From the NCBI GenBank assembly GCA_022844475.1, contig JALHLR010000018.1, forward strand, positions 1-64,000: 64,000 nt of DNA. Direction: 5' to 3'. Shown piece after piece: positions 52,882 through 60,375 of the stretch (position 1 is the stretch's first letter; every line of letters starts with the position of its first letter). The stretch comes from Hyphomonadaceae bacterium (GTDB taxonomy: Bacteria > Pseudomonadota > Alphaproteobacteria > Caulobacterales > Hyphomonadaceae). The notes under the pieces are model-generated. The model saw only the letters and a list, made by a program, of their open reading frames with translations, had not been told where the DNA came from and searched no databases. A program made the translations under genes and the position numbers.

Positions 52882-53937
52882 TTAGTCGCCCCGGCCGGTC
52901 GCCTCGGTGATCACCGTCTCCACCTTGCGGCGCATGTCGGGGCCGGCGAGGTATTCGCCGATGTCTTCCAGCATCGGATTGCCGGGCGCGAATTCCACCA
53001 CATAGGCGACGACGTCCACCGTCGCGCGCGGGTCGTAGGTCTTTACGCCGGGCACCGGCATCCAGCCTGATTGCAGCGCCGTCAGCGCAGCCGCGTTGTA
53101 ATCACCCGCGCGAACGCCAGGCAGACGGATGCCCCCGACTGCGAATTTCGTCGCGAGATCTGGAACACCCGCATCTGGTCCATCAGCCTTTACGATAGTG
53201 CGCGTTGCGGCGAGCCCGTAGTTCACGATGACGGCGAGGTCGCGCGTGGAAGCGGCGCCCATCGACTGGAAGCGATTGATGTAGAGCCGGTCGAGCTTCA
53301 CGCGGAAGAAGGGCGGCGAGATCGCCGGGTTCCAGAATGCAGGTGCGCTGGTCTCTGATGGATCGCCGCTCGATGCTGTCAGGGCGCCGCCGCCGATGTC
53401 GCCGGACGTCTCGATGTAGGCGATGGCGAAGAAATCCGGTGTGCGGGTCAGTTCAAGCCGTGTCCACATCTGCCGGAGGTCGGCGGCGGCTGTCTCGGCA
53501 TACGCCTGGGGCTCGGGGCCGTAGCCATTGCGCACGATGTACATGCACCGGATGCCCGGATTGATCGACACGTCGCCGCTGCTGGGACTGGTGTAGAAAA
53601 GGCCCCCATTGGCGCCGACAGACCTGGTCACGTCTTCCTGCCCGGCGCGCTTGAGGTAAGTGCCGAATGACTCGAAGGCGATTCCGCCGATATTGGTGAT
53701 CATCTCGAGCGCGAGGCTGGGCAAGTCTGCATAGGCCTCCAGCCCCGCACCTGGTGATCCGCGGTCAGGCATGACGGGCGGGGGAGCGGCCTGTGGGCAG
53801 CGGCCATCGAGCAGGACGCGAAGATCGCCTGCATTGCCGCCGACGAAGCCGTCCGGAGAGGACGATGGCGGCGTAGTTGCGCACCCGGCCATCGCAAGCA
53901 TGCAGCCAATGCCGATCGCGCGTTTCATGCCCGTCAT
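52882..53937 (-). CDS. Lipoprotein of unknown function
   Basis: A 351-residue protein with a lipoprotein signal (MKRAIGIGCMLAMAGC) and a mature region without a motif I know. It holds NIGGIAFESFGTYLKRAG, GIRCMYIVRNGYGPEP and a C-terminal ATVDVVAYVVEFAPGNPMLEDIGEYLAGPDMRRKVETVI. The start at 53937 is ATGA-coupled to the small ORF upstream, although an internal ATG three codons later also fits. Surface or periplasmic location is likely. Confidence 0.75.
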   Translation of the reverse strand: MTGMKRAIGIGCMLAMAGCATTPPSSSPDGFVGGNAGDLRVLLDGRCPQAAPPPVMPDRGSPGAGLEAYADLPSLALEMITNIGGIAFESFGTYLKRAGQEDVTRSVGANGGLFYTSPSSGDVSINPGIRCMYIVRNGYGPEPQAYAETAAADLRQMWTRLELTRTPDFFAIAYIETSGDIGGGALTASSGDPSETSAPAFWNPAISPPFFRVKLDRLYINRFQSMGAASTRDLAVIVNYGLAATRTIVKADGPDAGVPDLATKFAVGGIRLPGVRAGDYNAAALTALQSGWMPVPGVKTYDPRATVDVVAYVVEFAPGNPMLEDIGEYLAGPDMRRKVETVITEATGRGD

Positions 53938-54188
53938 CCCCTGTCGTCCGATACAGGACTGTTCCGGGTGCGAATGAATTGTGCAAGGTCAAACGCCAGC
54001 GTCGCGAGCGCGGCGGTGAGCTGCCGCACCGGGCGAATGCCGAGGCGCCGCTGTCCGGCAGAGTCGTGCAAGCTGGACAGGAAGGAGTCGATGTGGACGT
54101 TCGTCCGGGCCACGGCCGACAGCGGCGCCGTATCGTCGGAGGCGATGCGCGCCGACATGGCCCGTGACCCCCCGGCTGGAAGTCGCAT
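53934..54188 (-). CDS. Small hypothetical protein coupled to the lipoprotein gene
   Basis: An ORF of 84 residues (74 if the second ATG at 54158, MSARIASDD, is used). Its stop overlaps the lipoprotein start as ATGA, which supports translation. The sequence (RTNVHIDSFLSSLHDSAGQRRLGIRPVRQLTAALATLAFDLAQFIRTR) looks helical and basic. No family recognised. GGGGGG lies before the second ATG. Confidence 0.4.
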   Translation of the reverse strand: MRLPAGGSRAMSARIASDDTAPLSAVARTNVHIDSFLSSLHDSAGQRRLGIRPVRQLTAALATLAFDLAQFIRTRNSPVSDDRG

Positions 54189-54250
54189 TCGGTGATTGAC
54201 CTGAATTCAAGCTGTTCAAGTTCAGCCTGGCGATAACGCCCGGCTGCGGA

Positions 54251-54266
54251 CCTGATTTGGATCAGG
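54251..54266. promoter_or_regulatory. FNR/CRP-like palindrome upstream of the lipoprotein operon
   Basis: CCTGAT-TTGG-ATCAGG is a perfect 6-bp inverted repeat with a 4-bp spacer. Its core TGAT-N4-ATCA is that of FNR/FixK boxes (TTGAT-N4-ATCAA), but the outer bases are C/G rather than T/A. It lies about 63 bp upstream of the first possible start codon of the minus-strand pair. Confidence 0.35.
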
Positions 54267-54365
54267 CGGCGCTTGGACCTGTCCGAATTGTGCCGCATGG
54301 CGGCGCCTCGCCGGCCCGTAAGCTTGTAGCGCATAGAAATGGAGGCTCCAACGAGACAGCGCCCT

Positions 54366-54737
54366 TCATCGCAAGGGGAGGTTCCGCAGGCGCTTCACGA
54401 GTTCCTGACGCACCTTCCATGGCTTGAAGCTGGCGTGCAGGCGGGAGAGCCAGTGGCTATTGACGGCCAGATAGGGCTGGCCGAGCTCGCGCGAGCGGGG
54501 GAGGATTTTCCGCGACAGGATGTCGATGACGTGGGCGATCTCTTCGGGGGAGGCGAGAACCAGCGAGCGGCCGCGGTGATCGAGGAACCAGACAGGATAG
54601 CCCTTGCCGTGCACCGGACGTGGGCAGGGCGGATCGAACACCGTGGCGGACCAGTAGGGGCCGTCCACTGCGCGATGCGCCCAGGGCGTAATCGGCGTGC
54701 GAACGGGGTTATCGCGGTATTCGATACGTATCTGCAT
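54366..54737 (-). CDS. Hypothetical protein
   Basis: A 123-residue product from the ATG at 54737 (MQIRIEYRDNPVRTPI), within a frame open to 54845. The sequence is well mixed and looks genuine: WAHRAVDGPYWSATVFDPPCPRPVHGKGYPVWFLDHRGRSLVLASPEEIAHVIDIL and a basic C-terminus (FKPWKVRQELVKRLRNLP). No family recognised. It lies directly downstream of the permease remnant and no clear ribosome-binding site is visible. Confidence 0.55.
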   Translation of the reverse strand: MQIRIEYRDNPVRTPITPWAHRAVDGPYWSATVFDPPCPRPVHGKGYPVWFLDHRGRSLVLASPEEIAHVIDILSRKILPRSRELGQPYLAVNSHWLSRLHASFKPWKVRQELVKRLRNLPLR

Positions 54738-54852
54738 GAGCGAGGGATCGCGATGGCGAAGGTGTCCGTCAAGCAGGTCGAGAAGAACCTGATCGCGTTT
54801 GCGTTGACCTGTGCCGCGGTGGTGCTGGGACATATGTGGGGCCATGACGCCG

Positions 54853-55240
54853 TCAGAGCGATCGCGCTGCGGCGCCGACGCCGACGGTCAGGTTGATGAG
54901 CGAAAACCTCACCATGTAGCCCGTCACGCGCCGGGCGACATCGCGGAAGACCCGCGCACATCCGGCCAGCGTGCGCTGGAAATCCATGTACCTGTTACGG
55001 AATTCCCCGCGGGTCAGCAGAAGGACGAAATTCGGGATAACGATGAAGCCGGTCTGCACGATGGCCGGCTGCACAAAGGCCATGATCGAGCCTGCCAGGC
55101 CTCGCTCATGCATCACCGCTGTTCGCGACGGCAGCGTTTCGGGGGCGACGATGTTCAGACCTTTGACTTGCTTCGCTATGTTCGTGAGCTGCTTCAGCGG
55201 CGCGGGGTTCGATCGCGGCTCGCAAGGCCACTTGATGCGT
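54853..55240 (-). pseudogene. Remnant of an AI-2E-family permease
   Basis: The minus-strand frame reads FVQPAIVQTGFIVIPNFVLLLTRGEFRNRY followed by RVFRDVARRVTGYMVRFSLINLTVGVGAAARSL and a stop. This matches the middle of AI-2E/PerM permeases: a membrane segment, a basic gap, then the R-x-I-x-x-Y-L...LIN-x-x-x-G helix. The N-terminal half and all later membrane helices are missing, so this is a truncated relic. The frame stays open upstream to about 55240 without a convincing start. Confidence 0.5.
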
Positions 55241-55348
55241 GTTGCCTCTCGCTTGAGACTACGCCGGGCGACAAAACAGCGTATATCGTGTTCACCGGCC
55301 GTTCAGGGAGAACGAGACAGCCTGCACGTCCCTGATGAGGGAAGTCCC

Positions 55349-55756
55349 ATGATGAAGAATGCCAGGTTTCTTTTCGCCGCCGCCGCACTTCTTGCCGGGT
55401 GCGCCACCCCGCCAGCGGACACAGCGGATGCCAAGCCGGATCCCCGCCAGGGTGAGGAGGTGAACAACATCTGTTTTGCCCAGCAGATCCGCAACTGGCG
55501 CGAGCTCGACAACCGCTCGGTGATCGTCGAGGCGCGGATGAACGATGAATACAAGCTCGAACTGCTCGGGACGTGCAACCCGCGCGATGCTTTCCTCAAC
55601 ATCGGACTTGTGTCGCGCGGCGGCAGTTCCTGCCTCTCGAGCGGCGACCTGCTGGTCACCGATGCACGCTACAATGACGGGTCGTGCAGCATCCGGCGCA
55701 TCTACAGGTGGAACGAAAAAGCGACTCAGGCTCCTGCTGCTCCGACCGCAGGCTGA
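55349..55756 (+). CDS. Small lipoprotein, DUF6491-like
   Basis: A 135-residue lipoprotein (MMKNARFLFAAAALLAGC) whose mature part has four cysteines and the pattern NNICFAQQIRNWRELDNRSVIVEARMNDEYKLELLGTCNPRDAFLNIGL followed by SSCLSSGDLLVTDAR and SCSIRRIYR. This looks like the alphaproteobacterial DUF6491 family, though I name that with limited certainty. GGGAAG lies upstream. A strong terminator follows 38 bp after the stop. Confidence 0.75.
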   Translation: MMKNARFLFAAAALLAGCATPPADTADAKPDPRQGEEVNNICFAQQIRNWRELDNRSVIVEARMNDEYKLELLGTCNPRDAFLNIGLVSRGGSSCLSSGDLLVTDARYNDGSCSIRRIYRWNEKATQAPAAPTAG

Positions 55757-55793
55757 CCGTCACGTACCTTTTTCCTCCGACGTGACGATGGAA

Positions 55794-55824
55794 AAGGCCC
55801 GGGAAGCGTCGCTTCCCGGGCCTT
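55794..55824. terminator. Strong bidirectional terminator
   Basis: AAGGCCCGGGAAG-CGTCG-CTTCCCGGGCCTT is a perfect 13-bp stem with a 5-nt loop. TCTCTC follows on the plus side and TTCC on the minus side. It lies between convergent genes (55349 plus, 55928 minus) and can serve both. Confidence 0.8.
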
Positions 55825-55927
55825 CTCTCTGGATGGACCGGGCGGGCTGCACGTCCGCCCGGTCCGCCGAGCCGTGATCAGGTTGGACCCAGAAATCATG
55901 GTCCGGAACACGGAAAGGTTGAGACGC

Positions 55928-56296
55928 CTACTGCCAGTAGCGCGGGGCCTTGTAGTAGTCGTACACCTCGTCGCGTAGCGCGCTGTTGCCGTCGCCACGG
56001 GTCAGCTCATTGATGCCATCGGACGGTGCGGCCTGGAGCTGTTCCTTTGTCATGTTCACCACATACCCGTCGTGACCTTTCTGGTAGTCGAGTGTTGACC
56101 ACGGGAGCGGGTGGAATTTTTCGTTCATGCCCAGGAAGCCGCCGAAGCCGACGACCGCGAACATGATGTTGTTGGAGGTCTTGTCGAGAACCACGTCCTC
56201 GACCTTGCCGATCTTGTCTCCGGACGGATTGTAGACGCTCGTGCCGATGACCTTGGTGGCGCGGATCGCGCCGGTGTGGCCTGTTGTCATTGCCAT
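55928..56296 (-). CDS. PRC-barrel domain protein
   Basis: A 122-residue protein with one PRC-barrel: AIRATKVIGTSVYNPSGDKIGKVEDVVLDKTSNNIMFAVVGFGGFLGMNEKFHPLPWSTL and YVVNMTKEQLQAAPS. Such soluble single-barrel proteins are common stress-induced genes in alphaproteobacteria. AAAGGA precedes the ATG. A one-mismatch EcfG promoter lies about 36 bp upstream, consistent with general-stress control. Confidence 0.88.
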   Translation of the reverse strand: MAMTTGHTGAIRATKVIGTSVYNPSGDKIGKVEDVVLDKTSNNIMFAVVGFGGFLGMNEKFHPLPWSTLDYQKGHDGYVVNMTKEQLQAAPSDGINELTRGDGNSALRDEVYDYYKAPRYWQ

Positions 56297-56331
56297 GGTA
56301 TTTCCTTTCGGGCTGGGGATTGCCGAGACAG

Positions 56332-56356
56332 AACGTGGCAGTCTTCCATCGGTTGC
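56332..56356 (-). promoter_or_regulatory. Candidate EcfG promoter for the PRC-barrel gene
   Basis: On the minus strand GCAAC (56356-56352), 16 bp, then CGTT (56335-56332) matches GGAAC-N16-CGTT with one mismatch in the -35. The -10 lies 35 bp from the start codon. Confidence 0.45.
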
Positions 56357-56511
56357 GTGGCGTTCAGATTTTCAGTGCAGACGGTCGCCGATCGCCTTCG
56401 GCGCTTGAAGCAGGACAGGCGTCGGGCTCGGCCAAGGTGTGGCTTGGGTCGGGAAACGGCCGGCCGTCATGGCGCATGGCTTGCACCCCGCGAGCGATGG
56501 CCCCGGAAACC

Positions 56512-57438
56512 ATGTCTTCAGAGCCAGTTCGCGACGTATCTGTTCGCGATGTGGATGTGTGCGTGTGCACCTTCCGCAGGCCTTCGGTCGCGCGTCTGCT
56601 GGCTTCGCTCGCCAGGCAGGAGTTACCTGTCGCAACGCGGCTGAGGGTGATCGTCGCCGACAATGATGATGTCGCCTCCGGCCGAGAAACAGTACTTCGC
56701 GCGTTTGCCGAACTGGGACTCGAGGGCGTTTACCTTCATGCCCCCGCGCGGAATATCTCGGTCGCACGCAATGCCTGCCTCAACGCGGCGCGAGCAACAC
56801 TGATTGCGTTCATCGACGACGATGAAGTTGCGCAGCCCGACTGGCTCGCCTGCCTCGTCTCGGAACTGGACCGGACACGGGCGGATGTCGTGTTCGGCAA
56901 GGTTAACGCGACTTACGACGTGGATGCGCCAGGCTGGATGCGGCGCGCGGATCTTCATTCGACGCCCGCCCCGCTCAGGCGTGGCAAGATCGAAGGAGGG
57001 TACACCTGCAACGTCCTGATGAAGCGCAAGGCCATCGGCGCATTCAGGTTTGACCCCTCGTTCGGGCGCAGTGGCGGGGAAGACACCGCCTTTTTCACCA
57101 TGCTGGCGCGTGCGGGCGCGGCGATGGCGTACACGCCGTCCGCGATTGTCGTGGAGCCGGTGTCGCGTGGCCGGGCGAACCTCAGATGGTTGACGACGCG
57201 GTCTTACCGGGCGGGCCAGACCTACGGTCTGCTGCGCCTGCGCGAGGGGGAGGCGAGCACAGCCGTTGGCGTGCTCTCGCTTGCAAAGGTGGCATGGTGC
57301 CTTGTGGTCATGGGGCTGACGATCTGGTCGCCAGTGCGCTGGCGCCGCGCAGCGGTACGCGCACACCTCCATGCCGGCGTGCTGGGAGCTGCCCTGGGGC
57401 GCGCGCCCATCGAACTCTATGGAGTCGCGCGTGGCTGA
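56512..57438 (+). CDS. Family 2 glycosyltransferase
   Basis: A 308-residue GT-A-fold glycosyltransferase. It begins with the nucleotide-binding strand VDVCVCTFRRPSVARLLASL and VIVADND, then ARNISVARNACLNAARATLIAFIDDDEVAQPDWL, which has the DDD metal motif, and GGEDTAFF as the acceptor/catalytic region. A C-terminal hydrophobic segment (LSLAKVAWCLVVMGLTIWSPV) may anchor it to the membrane. The start at 56512 (MSSEPVRD) follows the usual family length; 56497 is also possible. It overlaps the next glycosyltransferase. Confidence 0.88.
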   Translation: MSSEPVRDVSVRDVDVCVCTFRRPSVARLLASLARQELPVATRLRVIVADNDDVASGRETVLRAFAELGLEGVYLHAPARNISVARNACLNAARATLIAFIDDDEVAQPDWLACLVSELDRTRADVVFGKVNATYDVDAPGWMRRADLHSTPAPLRRGKIEGGYTCNVLMKRKAIGAFRFDPSFGRSGGEDTAFFTMLARAGAAMAYTPSAIVVEPVSRGRANLRWLTTRSYRAGQTYGLLRLREGEASTAVGVLSLAKVAWCLVVMGLTIWSPVRWRRAAVRAHLHAGVLGAALGRAPIELYGVARG

Positions 57439-58495
57439 CACAGGGATGCACCTGCCTCTGCTACTGGACCGGCCGGCACGCAAGAATGAGCTGGCGGGTG
57501 GGCGAAGCATTGGCGCGGCGAGGGGTGAAGACGTTGTCGTCGTGATCCCCACGCTGAATGAAGGCCGGCATATCGAGACATGCGTGCGCTCGTTGATGAC
57601 AGGTGATGCACGGCTGAAGCGGGTCGAGATGATTGTTGCCGATGGCGGCAGCCGCGACTGGACGCGGGCCGTGGTGGAAATGCTGCAGGAGGAGTTTCCC
57701 AACCTGCGCCTGCTGCACAATCCAAGGCGGCTGCAGTCGGCGGCGGTGAACGCGGCTGCGCGCGGCGCGGGTATTGGCCGGCGTATACTTGTCAGGTGCG
57801 ATGCACACGCGATCTATCCGCCGAATTATGTGATGGAGGCGGCGGACTCGCTTGCGCGACGCACCGTGGCGTCAGTTGTCGTGCCGATGGATGCGGATGG
57901 CACAAGCTGCTTCCAGAAAGCCAATGCATGGATCGTCGACACGCCGCTGGGCTCGGGAGGATCGGCGCATCGCGGCGGACGCAGGTCGGGCTTTGTCGAT
58001 CACGGCCACCACGCTGCCTTTGACCTCAAGACCTTCCTGCACGTGGGGGGCTATGACGAGACATTCTCGCACAACGAGGATGCTGAGTTCGACGCACGCC
58101 TGAGGAAGGCTGGCGGCCGCATCTTCATGGACGCTGATATCCGGGTGACCTACCTGCCGCGTGCGACGGTCGGCGCGCTGGCGCGGCAATACTACAGTTA
58201 TGGCCGCGGCCGCGCCCGCACACTGCTGAAGCATGGTGAACGGCCAAAGCTGCGCCAGCTGATCCCGCCGATGACCCTGATCGGGTGTCTGGCTGGATTT
58301 GCGCTGGCGCCTCTCACGCCATGGACCCTCCTCGCGCCGGCGAGCTATCTGGTTGCCCTTACGGGCGCATCGCTCGTCGTGGCGGTGCAGCGCATGTCGC
58401 TGTGCGGGCTGTTGGCAGGCCTGGCGTCTGGTGTGATGCACATGAGCTGGTCGGCGGGGCTGTTGCGGCAGCTGCTTGCTGGCCGCTCTTCCTGA
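57431..58495 (+). CDS. ExoA-like family 2 glycosyltransferase
   Basis: A roughly 354-residue glycosyltransferase similar to succinoglycan ExoA. Motifs are VVVIPTLNEGRHIETCVRSL, IVADGGSRDWT, a CDAHAIYPPNYV DxD-like site and HNEDAEFDARLRKAGGRIFMDADIRVTYLPR, with two C-terminal membrane segments. GGAG places the likely start at the GTG at 57431, overlapping the previous gene by 8 bp; the ATG at 57419 is the alternative. The pair probably builds a surface polysaccharide. Confidence 0.88.
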   Translation: MADTGMHLPLLLDRPARKNELAGGRSIGAARGEDVVVVIPTLNEGRHIETCVRSLMTGDARLKRVEMIVADGGSRDWTRAVVEMLQEEFPNLRLLHNPRRLQSAAVNAAARGAGIGRRILVRCDAHAIYPPNYVMEAADSLARRTVASVVVPMDADGTSCFQKANAWIVDTPLGSGGSAHRGGRRSGFVDHGHHAAFDLKTFLHVGGYDETFSHNEDAEFDARLRKAGGRIFMDADIRVTYLPRATVGALARQYYSYGRGRARTLLKHGERPKLRQLIPPMTLIGCLAGFALAPLTPWTLLAPASYLVALTGASLVVAVQRMSLCGLLAGLASGVMHMSWSAGLLRQLLAGRSS

Positions 58496-58534
58496 TCCAT
58501 CCCTTCTGGATGGCTGGGCGCGCCCAGCCTTGAT

Positions 58535-58559
58535 GGAACCCGGGCCAAGGCTGCGCGTA
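58535..58559 (+). promoter_or_regulatory. Candidate EcfG autoregulatory promoter upstream of nepR
   Basis: GGAAC (58535-58539), 16 bp, then CGTA (58556-58559) matches the EcfG consensus GGAAC-N16-CGTT with one mismatch. Autoregulation of nepR-ecfG by EcfG is usual in alphaproteobacteria. A leader of about 90 nt would precede nepR. Confidence 0.5.
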
Positions 58560-58654
58560 CAGTCATCTGGCGGGCTAAGCGCCGGACCATTTTCGACATT
58601 TCGTTACCGTTCATACCGTGGCAGCCGACTGCCGCGCGCGAGGCAAGACGTTGC

Positions 58655-58849
58655 ATGTCCTACACCCCCGGACCGACGCCCAGCCTGCAGGAAGCCAGGT
58701 TTCGGCAGAGATGCATCGGCAAGGCGATGAGCCAGCTGTCCGCGCGGCTGACAAGCGAAGAGCCTCCAGAGGAGCTTCTGAGCCTGCTGGCGCTGGCGGA
58801 CGTGAGACAGCAGGCGAGGCAAGGGCCGAGCCAAATGGCGCTCCGGTAG
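58655..58849 (+). CDS. nepR: NepR-like anti-sigma factor
   Basis: A 64-residue protein whose core (RQRCIGKAMSQLSARLTSEEPPEELLSLLALADVRQQ) fits NepR: the first helix IGxxLRxLYDxxxxE, a short linker with P, and a second helix LxxLLxxL. NepR holds EcfG inactive until phosphorylated PhyR removes it. The position immediately before, and overlapping, an EcfG-type sigma gene is the main support. The similarity is at helix-pattern level, so a profile search is needed to be certain. Confidence 0.7.
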   Translation: MSYTPGPTPSLQEARFRQRCIGKAMSQLSARLTSEEPPEELLSLLALADVRQQARQGPSQMALR

Positions 58850-59451
58850 ACGACGCAGACTTCAAGTCCCAGCTGGTCGCCCTGATCCCCCATCTGCGCG
58901 CGTTTGCTTTCAGCATGACGCACCGCCCGGAGGCCGAAGACCTCGCGCAGGAAACGATGATCAAGGCCTGGCGTGCGCGCGGCAGCTATCAGGCCGGCAC
59001 CAACTTCAAGGCGTGGCTGTTCACGATCCTGCGCAACGAACACTATTCCCGCGCGCGCCGCTCCTGGCGAAGCGTTTCGCTCGATCCCGGCGTCGCCGAA
59101 AGCACGCTGGTCGTCTCCGACGATCCCTCGGTCCGCGAGGAATTGCTTGATGTGCGGAACGCCATGCAACTGCTCTCGTTCGACCAGCGGCAGGCGCTCG
59201 TTCTGGTAACGGCGGCAGGGCTTTCCTACGCGGATACCGCGGCGATCTGCGGCTGTGCGATCGGGACGGTAAAGAGCCGGGTCAATCGTGCGCGGGCCGA
59301 ACTGGTCGGGATCCTGGAGCGTCAAAGCGGAAAGCAGCGGGCGCAGTCCGACATCCTGGCATCGACGGCGTTCAGCACAATCATGACGGAAGCTGCAGCC
59401 ATGCAGGTCCAGCCTGCGACGGAGACTATGGGTACCGTCAGGTCGGCATGA
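58711..59451 (+). CDS. ecfG: EcfG-type ECF sigma factor of the general stress response
   Basis: A 246-residue sigma factor. Region 2 reads LVALIPHLRAFAFSMTHRPEAEDLAQETMIKAWRARGSYQAGTNFKAWLFTILRNEHYSRARR, the GTNFKAWLFTILRN core being characteristic of ECF15/EcfG. Region 4 reads LLSFDQRQALVLVTAAGLSYADTAAICGCAIGTVKSRVNRARAEL. The first in-frame start codon is the ATG at 58711, 139 bp inside nepR in another frame; no ATG, GTG or TTG occurs in this frame between there and region 2. The N-terminal extension of about 50 residues is therefore longer than usual. Confidence 0.88.
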   Translation: MHRQGDEPAVRAADKRRASRGASEPAGAGGRETAGEARAEPNGAPVDDADFKSQLVALIPHLRAFAFSMTHRPEAEDLAQETMIKAWRARGSYQAGTNFKAWLFTILRNEHYSRARRSWRSVSLDPGVAESTLVVSDDPSVREELLDVRNAMQLLSFDQRQALVLVTAAGLSYADTAAICGCAIGTVKSRVNRARAELVGILERQSGKQRAQSDILASTAFSTIMTEAAAMQVQPATETMGTVRSA

Positions 59452-59498
59452 CCGCTTGCAAAGCGCTGGTCAGGCGGCGGGCGCCCGCAGGCGGCAAG

Positions 59499-59875
59499 TC
59501 AAGCTTTCCGAGCTGAAATCAGGTTCGACCGCGCCGCAAACGCAACACCTGGATCTGGCGTGATCCGGAAGGATCCGAAACCGGATCGCTCTGGCGTGGC
59601 GCAAGCCCCGCCGGAGCGTTCACGCCAGACCAGATCGAGGTGGCCGCCAGCGCTGAGTCACTCGATTTCAAACGAGCCGCGCTGGATCGAGGGAGCATCA
59701 TACCTGGCTGCGTTGGTGGCAAGCTCGTGGAGGGCGAGGGTGATGGCGTGCGCACGGCGGCCGTCGAGGGCGAGAACGTTCGCCGGCGCGCGGTAGCGCA
59801 TTGTCCGCGTCAAGATCGCTGACCGGCTCGTCCATCAGTTCAAGGGTTTCGTGGCTCAGAACGTGTGTTCCCGCG
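59499..59875 (-). pseudogene. Frameshifted remnant of an HWE-type histidine kinase
   Basis: Minus-strand translation recovers consecutive pieces of an HWE/HisKA_2 kinase in different frames: THVLSHETLELMDEPVSD, then YRAPANVLALDGRRAHAITLALHELATNAARYDAPS ending at a TGA (59658), then GGHLDLVWRERSGG and ERSGFGSFRI up to a stop at 59499. LALHELATNAAKY is the N-box, and GFGS the C-terminal signature, of this family. The pieces are collinear, so this is a decayed gene fragment, most of it missing. The rest of the 59452-60006 spacer shows nothing else. Confidence 0.7.
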
Positions 59876-60006
59876 CATCAGGCATGCAGCTGGCGCCAGT
59901 TGTCCGGGGCCTGACCTGTACGGCAACTGGAACTCCCGTCCGACTGACGATTGCACCTGTGTCCGGCGCCACGCACGCGACCGGTCGCCTGACGCAGCAC
60001 GGGACG

Positions 60007-60375
60007 TCAGAATGAGGAACTGCGCCGCTCGCCGACCTTGTTCAGGGCGCGCTCATACATCATGGCGACAAGCTGATCTGCGGCCTTCCCGTTCATGTCG
60101 ACCCGGGTCGCGAGATTGTGGTCCTTCAGCACCTTCTTGAGCTGGGCGAGCTTCATCGAGCCGAACACGGCGAAAAACTGCGCCTTGGTCGCTGAAGCGG
60201 CGAGGGCATAGGGGTTGGCGACATCAGCCCTGGTCTCATCCTCGAACACCACATTGCCGCCAAGCGCCTTGACCAGCCTGGCTGCTAGGGCCGGGTTGGA
60301 ACGTACTTCGGCGCGAAGCTCGTCGAAGAAACGGTCGATGTATTCGACGGGCGTCAGTCCCGGACCTTGTGCCAT
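60007..60375 (-). CDS. Small protein encoded with the orphan ParA
   Basis: A 122-residue, mostly helical protein: PVEYIDRFFDELRAEVRSNPALAARLVKALGG and a C-terminal ATKAQFFAVFGSMKLAQLKKVLKDHNLATRVDMNGKAADQLVAMMYERALNKV. The ATG at 60375 overlaps the parA end by 22 bp, so the two are translationally linked. No family recognised. Its size and position suit an adaptor for the ParA ATPase, but this is inference. Confidence 0.7.
   Translation of the reverse strand: MAQGPGLTPVEYIDRFFDELRAEVRSNPALAARLVKALGGNVVFEDETRADVANPYALAASATKAQFFAVFGSMKLAQLKKVLKDHNLATRVDMNGKAADQLVAMMYERALNKVGERRSSSF

Noticed and set aside
59560-59822. Plus-strand ORFs in the spacer after ecfG
   Set aside because: They are opposite the HWE kinase relic and have no ribosome-binding site or motif.
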